The notes beneath the pieces are model-generated. The model had not been told where the DNA came from, did no database searches, and saw nothing but the letters and a program-made list of their open reading frames with translations. A stretch of DNA of 64,000 bases, taken from positions 6,542,103 to 6,606,102 of the forward strand of contig NC_040018.1 in NCBI RefSeq assembly GCF_000972845.2, in the 5' to 3' direction. Both the position numbers and the translations under genes were made by a program. The DNA is from Larimichthys crocea. Taxonomy: Eukaryota > Chordata > Actinopteri > Sciaenidae. Position 1 is the stretch's first letter, and each line of letters opens with the position of its first letter. Below are positions 55,564-64,000 of the stretch, piece after piece.

Positions 55564-56865
55564 TTTTTTTTCCAAATCTCTTACAAATACAAAAAGAAAT
55601 ACAATAGTTCCACATGATCGACCATGGTGACTGTTTGAGTGAATTACAAAAAGAAGAAAGAAAAGATTAGACAAAAAGAAAACCCCTACCCGGATCCCCC
55701 TGTCCCTCCCAACAACCCATATCAGAAGTAGTCACAATAGGTGGTTAAGTTACATAACATATCACATCAACACACAAAAAACATATCACATAGTACAGTA
55801 GGATTTAAGAAAGAAAAACGAAAGGAGGACAGAATAGATAGATGGGGAAAAAAAACCAAACATTGTGACATGAGACTGTTACTAATATAACACAGCGGGC
55901 CCCAATATTATGAAAAGCTGTCAGAGATCCCTTCTGCAAGAACCTCAACTTCTCTAACTTTAAACATTGTAAAATATCCCGTATCCAACTACTGTGGTCG
56001 TGGGGAAACCTGCCTCCACTTCAGAGAATGGACCGTCTGGCTAGCAGGGTGGTGAACGATAACATGGTCGTGAAGAAACGGGAAGATTTTTAACAGAGTG
56101 AGACCAAAAAGGGCAGTCAGGGATTCGGTTCTAAATTTTGTTTAGGGCCTGTATGAAGTTTGGAATACACTGGACCAGAAGTTAGTCAACCTCGGCACGT
56201 CCAAAACTAGGTACATGGTCGGCTGGGGACTGTTTGCAGGGTACAGGCATCACTCTGACTCGGATATATCATTTTCACAACCTTGAAAACACTGAATTGA
56301 AATTCAATCATTTTCAAGACTTCAAGCACCCGTGGGAACCCTGTAGAGATGTGGGGACAACAGCTGCGCAGAGGGCCCAATTGATTTTTTTTTTTTTGTC
56401 ATGGGGCCCAAAATTCCTGCCTCTTGGACACACTTTGTCTTTGCAAGCTCTGGACCAGAAGTTAGTCAAACCTCGGGCACGTCCAAAACATATGTCATGG
56501 TCGGCTGGGGACGTTTTGCGCGGGTTACAGGCATCACTCTGACTCGGATATATCTTTGCTAATTTGGCATTAGGTGAAATGAGCTCTGTGAACACCTTCC
56601 ACTGTAAAAGACCGTGCCTAGCGCAAATCGGCGAAGAATGGATAAGCTTTAACATGTCTCTCCACTGGACCTCAGTAATGTCTACGCTCAGGTCCTTTTC
56701 CCATGCATTTTTAATAACCGATACGGTGGGGGTTGGGCTCAGAAGCGCAATCTTGTTATAAATGACAGATATCGGTCGCTTCGGTCGCAGGTCAAGAGAT
56801 AAATAATTGGTCTATTTCGGCTTCAGGGGGCGATTTGGGAAATGCGGGAACTGCTTTTGAATAAA
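55564..56865 (-). mobile_element. L1-type LINE 3' fragment
   Basis: A T-run at its low-coordinate end is the poly(A) tail of a minus-strand element. Minus-strand translation gives an ORF2 C-terminal region: MLKLIHSSPICARHG, VFTELISPNAKLAKIYP, CFGRARGLTNFW. Flanked by ATTCTATT at 55556-55563 and 56866-56873. Heavily 5'-truncated. Contains the abnormal insertion described at 56171-56554. Confidence 0.75.
56271..56450 (+). repeat. Copied segment of the hAT/outer-repeat junction
   Basis: 180 bp nearly identical to 54675-54856 in ndufs3 intron 2, including the hAT right end and the adjoining outer repeat. It lies inside the L1 and is bounded on each side by a copy of the same ~100 bp of L1 sequence (56171-56270 and 56451-56554). 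Confidence 0.85.
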
Positions 56866-56879
56866 ATTCTATTAGACTT

Positions 56880-57543
56880 TTGAAACTTTTCTCCACGGCT
56901 CCTGTCCTCCGCAACCCTGCTCCATCTCTTCCCTCTCCCTTCATAACCATGACATTCAACCATCACATGCTCCACTGTCTTCTCCCCCCACAGCTACATA
57001 GACCAGTTGGATGTTTCCCATAGGTTGAGTGTGCTATTTTAATCACTGTGCCCTATTCTTAATCTGGCTCATTGTCACCTGTTCCACTCTGCACCTCCAC
57101 AACATCCAACCTCTCCTACTTCATCTTGTAGTTCATATAAATGTCTCCCCCCTTTTCCTGGATTTTCCAATATTGTTTCCATTGATTAATTATTCTTTCC
57201 ATATTAAACTTTTCCCTTCTGCTTTTGATAATTTACTTTCATTTCCACCTCTTCTTCTTTGCTGCCTCCTTTTGCCATTTGATCTGCTTTTTCATTCCTT
57301 GTATTCCTAAATGAGGCTGGTACCCCATGAATGTTTATTTCCCTCCCCTGCTGTGTTTATCTGGATGTCTCAACATTATTTCATATAATATTTCCCGATG
57401 TGATTTTGCCTGTCTGTTTTTAGCTTAAGAGTGATGAGATTGAATCGCTACATATGATTATCTTCCTGTCCGCCATTCTATTGCCAAATCCTATTGCACA
57501 AAGTTCCACTGCATATACAATTAAATGATCTGAAGTTCTTTTT
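56880..57543. other. Pyrimidine-rich stretch between duplicated blocks
   Basis: C/T-rich sequence with no credible coding region; its first 70 bases belong to the duplicated block. No recognised element otherwise. Confidence 0.4.
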
Positions 57544-57790
57544 GGAGGAGAAGTCTGCACTCTGTGATCTTCTTGTTGTCCTCTTCTGGACTTCTTTCCT
57601 ACTACTACTTTCGTTTTTTCTTTTCTTTTTAAAAAAATTCTTTTAATTAACCCAGTTAAAACAAGATATCTCATTATGATTTTCCAACCCTTCTCGATTT
57701 CCCACATGCTGTTATATTTTTGACACTTTTCTCACTGTTCCTGTCCTTTGCAACCTGTTATCATCTCTTCCCCTCCTTTCATATCCACAG
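57544..57790. repeat. Duplicated block, copy 2 (uninterrupted)
   Basis: Same order as copy 1 but continuous: the 55399-55563 homology runs straight into the 56874-56950 homology (ACTTTTCTC...CTCCTGTCC-like). It shows the state before the L1 insertion. Confidence 0.65.
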
Positions 57791-57811
57791 ACTTGTTCAG
57801 AAGGCCAGTGA

Positions 57812-58345
57812 TTCAAGGAGTTTTATTGTCATACAACACATGTAAAGATGGGATGAAACGAAAATTGTGGTTTCCCCTGGTCCCGAGCAGCCCAATATCA
57901 AATATAAAATAAAAATAAAATAAATATATATATAGTATGTTATGTATATTTGTGTCTTCCCCACCTTGTGCGGGGTCAGCAATCACGATGATTGTGAATT
58001 CTTCTCCAACAAACCAAAACGAACAAGACTTTTTAAAGGCTCAGGACACCATTTTGCAGGTGTTTTGGATTACTACCTGATTGGTGTGTGACACACACAT
58101 AACCACAACACACACACACACACATATATAATATAGAATATAAATATAAAATAAATAAAAGTAAAGGCAAATTTAAATTTAGAGAAAAGTATATACAATA
58201 AATAGAGAAACAACAACAGTGTAGCACCATGGTGAGGTAGTGAGATGTGCAAGTGTCCAGGTTGTGCAAACAACTGCATTGTGCAAGTAATTGCAATTGT
58301 AATTGATGTTGTGGAGGTGCAGATCATTGTAATTTTGCTGATCAT
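57812..58345. repeat. TTCAAGGAGTTTTATTGTCAT repeat, interrupted
   Basis: The left part (ATTCAAGGAGTTTTATTGTC to the A/T run at 57950) and right part (58095-58345, ACAATAAATAGAG, TGTGCAAGT and TTGTGCAAAC words) look like one teleost repeat opened by the insertion at 57951-58094. Confidence 0.5.
57951..58094 (-). mobile_element. Inverted Tc1-like fragment
   Basis: The reverse complement matches 58419-58556 at roughly 90 percent by eye (CACACACCAATCAGGTA, AATCCAAAACACCTGCAAAA, GAATTCACAATCAT, GCACAAGGTGG). It lacks both terminal repeats. Confidence 0.75.
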
Positions 58346-58349
58346 GATT

Positions 58350-58906
58350 TACAGCTTACAAACCCCAAAACTTAGAAAATTAGAATACTGTGAAAAGCTT
58401 CAGTATTGTAGGCTCAAAGTGTCACACACCAATCAGGTAAGTAATCCAAAACACCTGCAAAATGGTCCTGAGCCTTTAAAAAGTCTGTGTCTTGTTTGGT
58501 TTAGAAGAATTCACAATCATGCTGATCTGACTCCCGCACAAGGTGGGAAGACACAAAACATGATAGCAAAAGAAGCTGGATGTTCTCAGAGTGCCGTGTC
58601 AAAGTACATTAATGGACAGTTAAGTGGAAGGCAGAAGTGTGCAAGAATTCAGAGGCCTGATATTTTTTTGTATTTCAAATCCTTTTTTTTTTATTATTGA
58701 TTCCAAGCAATATTCTAATTTTCTGAGTTTTGAGTTTTTGAATTTGAGGTTTTCTGAAGCTGCAAGTCAAAATCAAAACAAATAAAAGCTTGAAATATAT
58801 TGATTCGCATACTATTTGTCTATATAATAAAGTAAATTATTAAAGTTGAGTTACAGAAATACATGCACTTTTTCAGAATATTCTAATTTTCCGAATAGTA
58901 CCTGTA
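58350..58906 (+). mobile_element. Tc1-like transposon relic with inverted ends
   Basis: GAAAATTAGAATACTGTG near the left end and its inverted partner CAGAATATTCTAATTTTCC at 58873-58893. An open stretch encodes the transposase DNA-binding part (IAKEAGCSQSAVSKYINGQL, a helix-turn-helix). The catalytic region is missing. Confidence 0.75.
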
Positions 58907-59235
58907 CTCATTTTAAAGCGCCCTGTTTAAAACTTCATTCAAATTATGAGTAAATAAATATGATATAATTTAATAAACAGGTTAATTGGTAACAGGAGAG
59001 TGAAATCCTCAAAAGGCTCAGTAAGGGAAGTAAGAGCGTCACCACTTTTTTAAAAAAAAAATTTAAATGCTCTGTGGACCTTTAGGTAGTTATTACAGCA
59101 TCATATTCATATAATGATCACAGCTTTGGCTTTGGTGTACAACATCCAGTATTTGCCTCTGAAATGTAGTGCAGTAGAAGTATGAAGTAATGTAAAAATG
59201 AGAATACTCGAGTAAAAGTGCCTTAAAAAATTGTC

Positions 59236-59556
59236 CAGGATTGGATGTAAGGATTTGAATACCCCTCGCCTCACCCTCCCCTTAAAAGTGCCTAGGAGAG
59301 AAACCTAAGTTTGCCACAAAACTCATGAAAAAAAAATTGAAATGCTGATATCTACAGCCAGTGTTTGTTTTGTCCATGCAGGGCTACAGTAGAAAAACAT
59401 GGCAGACTCCAGTGAAGAGGACCCACCGCGTCTGTAGATATAAAAAGCTCAAAAACACAATGATTCTTGTTCTCAGGTGATTAAACACTAATGGAAACAC
59501 ACTTATGATTATTTATATTCCATTTCTGCCAATACACACTGGTCCTTTAAGTACAG
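59236..59556 (+). repeat. TGTAGATAT...GGTCC MITE family, most complete copy
   Basis: Contains ACCCCTCGCCTCACCCTCC, CTGTAGATATAAAAAGCTC, CAGGTGATTAAACACTAATG, CATTTCTGCCAATA and ends CACTGGTCCTTTAAG. Serves as the uninterrupted reference for the other copies in this window. Confidence 0.6.
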
Positions 59557-60138
59557 TACTTCAGTAATTGTACATTTACGTTCCACCAATGAAAGCACAT
59601 CATATTAAATCAATGGTACGGGAAGCCAGATATACTAAATAACTGCATAATAGTAGCAATGCTACAATAAAAATATAGTTTTAGGTAAAGGTCACTTGAG
59701 GAAGAAGAATAATAAACTGTATTAGTAGTAAAAAAAAATATCCAAAGAACTGTAATTGAGAAGTATGACAGTTTAATGAAAATGTAGTCCTTCCAGTTTT
59801 GGGGGGTTTTCATGCTTTCACATCAGCTGAAGAAGGAATCAACTTAATAAATAAAAGCATCAGATAGATTTAGGTTAGTAAGTATTTATGAGCTCTTAAA
59901 AAGTTGACATTTTGAGATCAGATTTTATATCATGTGAAATGTAGCCAAAATACAGCTGCATATAGTCAGACTTTCTCATTTGAAATATGAACAGTATGAA
60001 AATTGGCTGTACTTAATCATTTTTAGGTACTGCCACTACACTTAAGTAGAGTTCTTGAGATGAACACAGCGTACGTGTCATAAAAAATGCCTAGAAGCTC
60101 AAAATAAAAGAGCACAAAATTAGACTGTCTCACAAATA

Positions 60139-60144
60139 TTTTAT
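60139..60144 (-). terminator. Candidate ptpmt1 polyadenylation signal
   Basis: Minus-strand AATAAA about 470 bases past the stop. Another TTTATT-type hexamer lies near 60300. Which one is used cannot be told from sequence. Confidence 0.35.
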
Positions 60145-60612
60145 TGAACATCGTCGGTATTTTAAAGTTATGAGGCACCTTGGAAAATATATTAAAAATA
60201 GTGATCTCTTCACTGCTGATGTTTGCATTCATTGTCTTCTTCTTGCTGCACCACTGCAGTCCAAACACAGCAATTCGATTGCGGAGATTGTGGAGTGTTT
60301 TTTATTATTACCAACAATACTGCAACGTCGATATCATGCTGAGCTTCAGAAATTTATATTTTTTCAGCCACAAGCAGGCTTTAGCTTTGAAATTAAACAC
60401 TGCAGAAGGCTGTGCAGGAGTTTACTGATGTGTTCTGAATGAACAGGTAAAACTTTAAAAACGTAGAGAAAAGAGCAGTTGTTGTTCTTCACACAGTATG
60501 GATGACGATATGGAGGATTGGCTGTTTCTCGTGTCACGTTGACTCTCACGTTGAGTTCGGTCTTCCAGCTGCTGTAGGAACATGATGAGGTCTGACCTGC
60601 CGCTTTGCCCTC

Positions 60613-60741
60613 TCAGCTGGACTGTCCGCACACCTGCTGGTGGTATTTCCTCAGCATCTCCAGCTGAGCTGAGCGCACGAGGACATGAGGTCGAACGGAC
60701 ACCAGCTTCTGACAGGCTTCCTCTGGAGTCCAGCAGTGTAG
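60613..60741 (-). CDS. ptpmt1: ptpmt1 exon 4
   Basis: Forty-two codons, [13 protein letters not shown] through VCGQSS, then TGA at 60613-60615. Acceptor CTGACAG. It matches the WSPEEA...QLDVL...H region of mammalian PTPMT1. Confidence 0.93.
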   Translation of the reverse strand, partial: LHCWTPEEACQKLVSVRPHVLVRSAQLEMLRKYHQQVCGQSS

Positions 60742-62884
60742 CTGTCAGCAGAAAAGAGCAATGTTAAATCAACGTGGTCACTGAAAGACAAGACGCAGAG
60801 CTGGGCTGGCTGCTGTCAACTAGTCAGTAATATTAGCTGGCAGTTATGTCTAGGTTGGAGTGTGTGACGTCCCCACAGTTACGTACTGACCCGAATGAGG
60901 TACGCTGCAGCCATCGTGGCGCTGCGGGAGCGTCCGGCCTTGCAGTGGACGTACACGCTGTTTCCCTGCTCTCGGTGCCGCATGGCAAACTCCACGCCTC
61001 TGTGCAGGTTCTCCAGGCTGGGAACGCCGGTGAGGTCAACTGTGCTCAACCTGAGCTGCTCCACCCCGGCAGCCTGCCACTCCTGCAGCCAGCATCAAAC
61101 ACGTAAAATCAATTATAAATGTGTGAGAGGAAAAAGTTCTGTTTACACAGACCTCAGCAGCAGATCTGATGTCCTGCTCTAACAGACTGGTTAAAGCAAT
61201 CTAAGCAAATTAAGAAATAGTGAAATATAATGTTATAATTTCCCAGAGCCCAAAGCCATCCAAAGATAATCAGTTTTATTATATATGACAAAGAGGGCAG
61301 CACATCCATGCATTTAAAAAGCTGAAACAAGCAAACATTTGGGGGTTTTTTTGCTTGAAAACTTGTTTGTTTCAGCTATAAACACCAAATAGTTAAGCTG
61401 ATTTACATGATCTGACACAAACACAGGTCAGAGAGACATGTAGGCTAATAAAACTATAAAATGAACACTTAAAAACTGGCTGATTCCTTCTCTTTTGCTT
61501 TATCAATACTGTTATAAATTTAGCTGTCTTCACCTCTCGAGTTGAAATACAAATGACGTGAACTCACCTCAGCAGAGTTGCAGAAATATTTGGTTTCATA
61601 CATCTCATTCATGGTGATAACCCCTCGAACATTTTCTGTTTCTACCAGCTGCAACACAAAAAAAAAAAACAGAGCCGATGAGAAGGACAATCACGTGGTT
61701 ACTTTCTGAATTAAAGCTAGTAAAATACATTTTGTAATATATATCTAATTTTTAACTTTTAGAAAAAACAAAGCCCGACGTCATGTTCCGCCAACCAGAC
61801 ACTCAGATTGCTCAAAGCTTCACAGACAGCCTGAAATGTCTCTGAAACTGAGACTATCCAGGTGGATTCATGGACTGAACTCTGATAATCTACCTGTGTG
61901 TGTGTGTTCTGACTTTGGTCGAGAGACATACTGTAGGGTAACAATAACAGAGAGTGAGTGCCAGCCTCGATAAAGCTGTTACTCAGAGAAATAAAAAGTT
62001 ATTTCCTGTTATTCCACAATCCCTGACCCTGTGTGAATGCACGCTAAGGCTACTGTGTAGAGTCAGTATTCAGAGGACTCAAAAGAAAATGTATGTTAAA
62101 GGAATACTCCACGTTGAATACCAAAAGAATCAGATGTAAATTTCTCTCCTAAAGCGAAAGAGGTACACTTCAAAACAATGAATGGCATTTATCCTTGCTG
62201 TGAATTTTTAAGACTTGGATTTAATTTGGACTGTAATGAATGTGCTTTTTGTAGAAACACTTGAACATTTAATGTTCTCTTGCAATCTGTCTGATCTGTT
62301 CTGGAAAGACAAAAATTGGTTAACCTATAATAATAATAATATAGACTTACAATAATGTGAGATTTGGTTTCACAATGGAGAACAGAAAACTGGAATAGAA
62401 CATGAATAATTTGGTTATACTCGCCAAATACTTTCTGCACAAATGTTAAATTCTCAAAAAATACCCCACGTTTCAACGTTTTTACTTTGATTCTTTAAAA
62501 CTTATGAAATCAAAGAAAGCCCTATTGCTGTATGACAGTTTACCAACTCTTACTTTTGATTGATCCCCTATAAGATTTTCTTTCTTTCTTTCCATTGCTT
62601 TACTTTATGTTGTTGTTCTGTTTATACTCTATTCTTCTTGAATCTAAGAAATGCTACGCTCAGTTCTGAAAGCAACAACTCTTGTAATTGCATGTGAATG
62701 TGCTTATTTGTATTGTATTGTGCAGGAAACTTAAAATAAAAATTAAAAAGTGCATGAAAACATATTTATGGATATTATACTGCATGAAAATAAATGACAC
62801 ACTGCACCTTTAAATCATCATGAACTGTTGTTCTAACTTCCCTGTCACCTTCATTCCGCTCTGCAGCCATAAATAAACAGATAA

Positions 62885-62931
<47 letters not shown>

Positions 62932-63103
62932 GCCCGGTGTGATGTCACAGTCTGACCTGCTTGGTCATGGACCTGAACGGCAGCGCTCCGAGGATCACCG
63001 TCCCGTCCACCCGGTCGAACCAGCGCCTGGAGGACACCTTCTCCATGACGACGTTGTAGGCTAACGTCGGGTAGAAGAGCAACCTGGCTAACGCTCCGGA
63101 CAT
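60613..63103 (-). CDS. ptpmt1: Protein tyrosine phosphatase mitochondrial 1 (PGP phosphatase), four exons
   Basis: Dual-specificity-fold phosphatase of the mitochondrial inner membrane. It dephosphorylates phosphatidylglycerophosphate to phosphatidylglycerol in cardiolipin synthesis. Exons 62957-63103, 61568-61648, 60891-61082 and 60613-60741 join in phase 0 throughout to 182 residues (human about 201). The N-terminus [17 protein letters not shown] matches the family targeting/membrane region. VDLTGVP at about 91-97 carries the candidate general acid Asp92. The catalytic CX5R loop is HCKAGRSR with Cys123 and Arg129, all intact. The human EEYE loop reads EMYE here (in [12 protein letters not shown]). 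The C-terminus ends VCGQSS, shorter than human by about ten residues. All introns are GT/AG. The gene is in tandem with ndufs3, on the same strand. Confidence 0.96.
60891..61082 (-). CDS. ptpmt1: ptpmt1 exon 3 (catalytic)
   Basis: Sixty-four codons, [19 protein letters not shown] through AAAYLIR, containing the HCKAGRSRS phosphatase signature. Acceptor CTGCAG, donor GTCAGT. Confidence 0.96.
61568..61648 (-). CDS. ptpmt1: ptpmt1 exon 2
   Basis: Twenty-seven codons, [18 protein letters not shown] through FCNSAE. Acceptor TTGCAG, donor GTGAGT. Confidence 0.93.
62190..62755 (+). mobile_element. L1-type LINE 3' end in ptpmt1 intron 1
   Basis: Plus-strand reading gives [19 protein letters not shown], the typical L1 ORF2 C-terminal motif, then decayed sequence ending in an A-rich tail (AAAATAAAAATTAAAAAG) near 62750. 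Severely 5'-truncated; antisense to ptpmt1. Confidence 0.65.
62885..62932 (+). repeat. (CAGA)n microsatellite
   Basis: Twelve near-perfect tetranucleotide units within ptpmt1 intron 1, about 25 bases from the exon 1 donor. Confidence 0.95.
62957..63103 (-). CDS. ptpmt1: ptpmt1 exon 1
   Basis: Forty-nine codons, start codon at 63101-63103 through LPFRSMTKQ; donor GTCAGA. A (CAGA)n microsatellite begins about 25 bases into the intron. Confidence 0.94.
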
Positions 63104-63150
63104 GGTTTATTATTATTATTATTATAATTATTGTTGTTGTTGTTGTTTCT
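63104..63150 (-). repeat. (TTA)n/(TTG)n microsatellite in the ptpmt1 5' UTR
   Basis: In the mRNA sense this is (AAC)n then (AAT)n, ending as AAACC directly before the ATG. The repeat comes within about four bases of the start codon. Confidence 0.85.
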
Positions 63151-63231
63151 GGTTGTTGTTTGTTGTTTTTCGGTTTGTTTCTGACCTGTCACCGTGCAGC
63201 ACGAGCCTCTCTCTGTTTTTAAAGTTCCGCT

Positions 63232-63270
63232 CCGGAAGGTTGTTCCGGTTAAACAGCACGACTTCCGGTG
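63232..63270 (-). promoter_or_regulatory. ETS/GABPA-type site cluster upstream of ptpmt1
   Basis: Three GGAA-core sites in 40 bases: CCGGAAG at 63232-63238, TTCCGG at 63243-63248 and ACTTCCGGTG at 63261-63270. Such sites are typical binding sites for GABP (NRF-2) in promoters of nuclear genes for mitochondrial proteins. Position, 130-170 bases upstream of the start codon, fits a TATA-less core promoter. Confidence 0.55.
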
Positions 63271-63320
63271 TTCCTTCAGAGTAAAAGCCGTGACCTGCAC
63301 AACTTCTATAATGCAATCAA

Positions 63321-63935
63321 ACATATATATATTATATTATGTATATTATATTATATTATATTATATTATATTAATTATGATATAAATATGATATTATATT
63401 ATATTAAGTTATATATTATTATATAATTAATATATTGTATTATATTATATGCTTGTATTATATATAGTATATTACAACTATATCTATATTCTATATATTG
63501 TATTACAATATAATATTACAGTCTATATTATAATTTATATTTATATTTATATTGTGTTATATAATATAACATTACTGTTATCTTATAGTATATTATATTG
63601 TATTATTTATTATAGTATATTATATTACAATTATATTATATTATCATTTATATTATATTATATTGTATTATATAATATTATATTACAGTTATATTATATT
63701 AATTACATATTGTATTATATTATATTTACTATATTGTTTGTTTATTTATTATATAATATTATATTACAATTTATATAATATTATATTCTATTATATTATA
63801 TTATATTTATATATATTTATATATATTGCATTATATACATATTATATATTACAATTATATTATATTATTTATATTATATTTATTGTATTATATAATATTA
63901 TATTTACAATTATATTATATTATATTTATTTAGTG
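63321..63935. repeat. A/T-only repeat array (TTATA-type)
   Basis: About 600 bp built from TATAT and TTATA words with very few G or C. Open frames in it are rich in Tyr and Ile and are compositional artefacts. Confidence 0.9.
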
Positions 63936-64000
63936 CTGTCAAAATTAAGGCGTTAATTTTGTCGATTAATTTTAAACAATTAACGCGTTATAAAAAAAAA
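63936..64000. repeat. Edge of an AATTAACGCGTTA-type interspersed repeat
   Basis: TAGTGCTGTCAAAATTAAGG and CAATTAACGCGTTA are words of a common teleost non-autonomous element. It is cut off by the window end. Confidence 0.5.

Noticed and set aside
62881..62940. Short regular repeat array considered as a CRISPR-like array
   Set aside because: It is a plain tetranucleotide microsatellite without spacers, in a vertebrate intron.
63449..63956. Tyr/Ile-rich open frames of about 100 codons
   Set aside because: Products of the A/T repeat array; no gene-like composition.

Overview
The window reads as chromosomal DNA of a ray-finned (teleost, probably percomorph) fish. Genes have spliced exons with GT/AG borders. 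The three recognisable proteins are vertebrate nuclear genes. The rest is dense in microsatellites, in teleost-type LINEs (L2, L1 and a second APE-type family), and in Tc1/mariner, hAT-like and MITE copies. No bacterial, viral or CRISPR-like system is present.

Layout. About 1-39.8 kb holds no coding exon I can recognise. It carries old interspersed repeats, a cluster of microsatellites at 17.4-19.3 kb, and one candidate untranslated first exon near 18.1 kb. From 39,859 to 43,506 (+) lies c1qtnf4, a secreted protein with two C1q domains, whose coding part is split by a 2.5 kb intron filled with an L2 LINE and other repeats. From 43.5 to 50.5 kb there is a transposon graveyard: a TA-flanked MITE, a Tc1 relic, and a 2.3 kb LINE that landed inside a MITE and left a readable target-site duplication. 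From 50,618 to 55,324 (-) lies ndufs3 (seven coding exons, 262 aa), the 30 kDa subunit of respiratory complex I. Its intron 2 is mostly transposons. From 55.4 to 60.5 kb there are nested L1, Tc1 and other insertions, including two unusual rearrangements. From 60,613 to 63,103 (-) lies ptpmt1 (four exons, 182 aa), the mitochondrial phosphatidylglycerophosphate phosphatase. Its promoter side has several ETS-type sites. The window ends in 600 bp of almost pure A/T repeat.

The order and strands c1qtnf4(+) / ndufs3(-) / ptpmt1(-) match the human 11p11.2 arrangement as I recall it. KBTBD4 (between NDUFS3 and PTPMT1 in human) and FAM180B are not visible here. ndufs3 and ptpmt1 both encode mitochondrial inner-membrane proteins and are transcribed in the same direction. 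c1qtnf4 is a secreted signalling protein and is convergent with them.

I did not find a previously undescribed biological system. The observations most worth checking are structural: a 23-bp perfect hairpin at 33.05 kb, an apparent template-switch insertion (or assembly error) inside an L1 at 56.17-56.55 kb, an L1 insertion with a paralogous empty site, and a microsatellite that abuts the ptpmt1 start codon.
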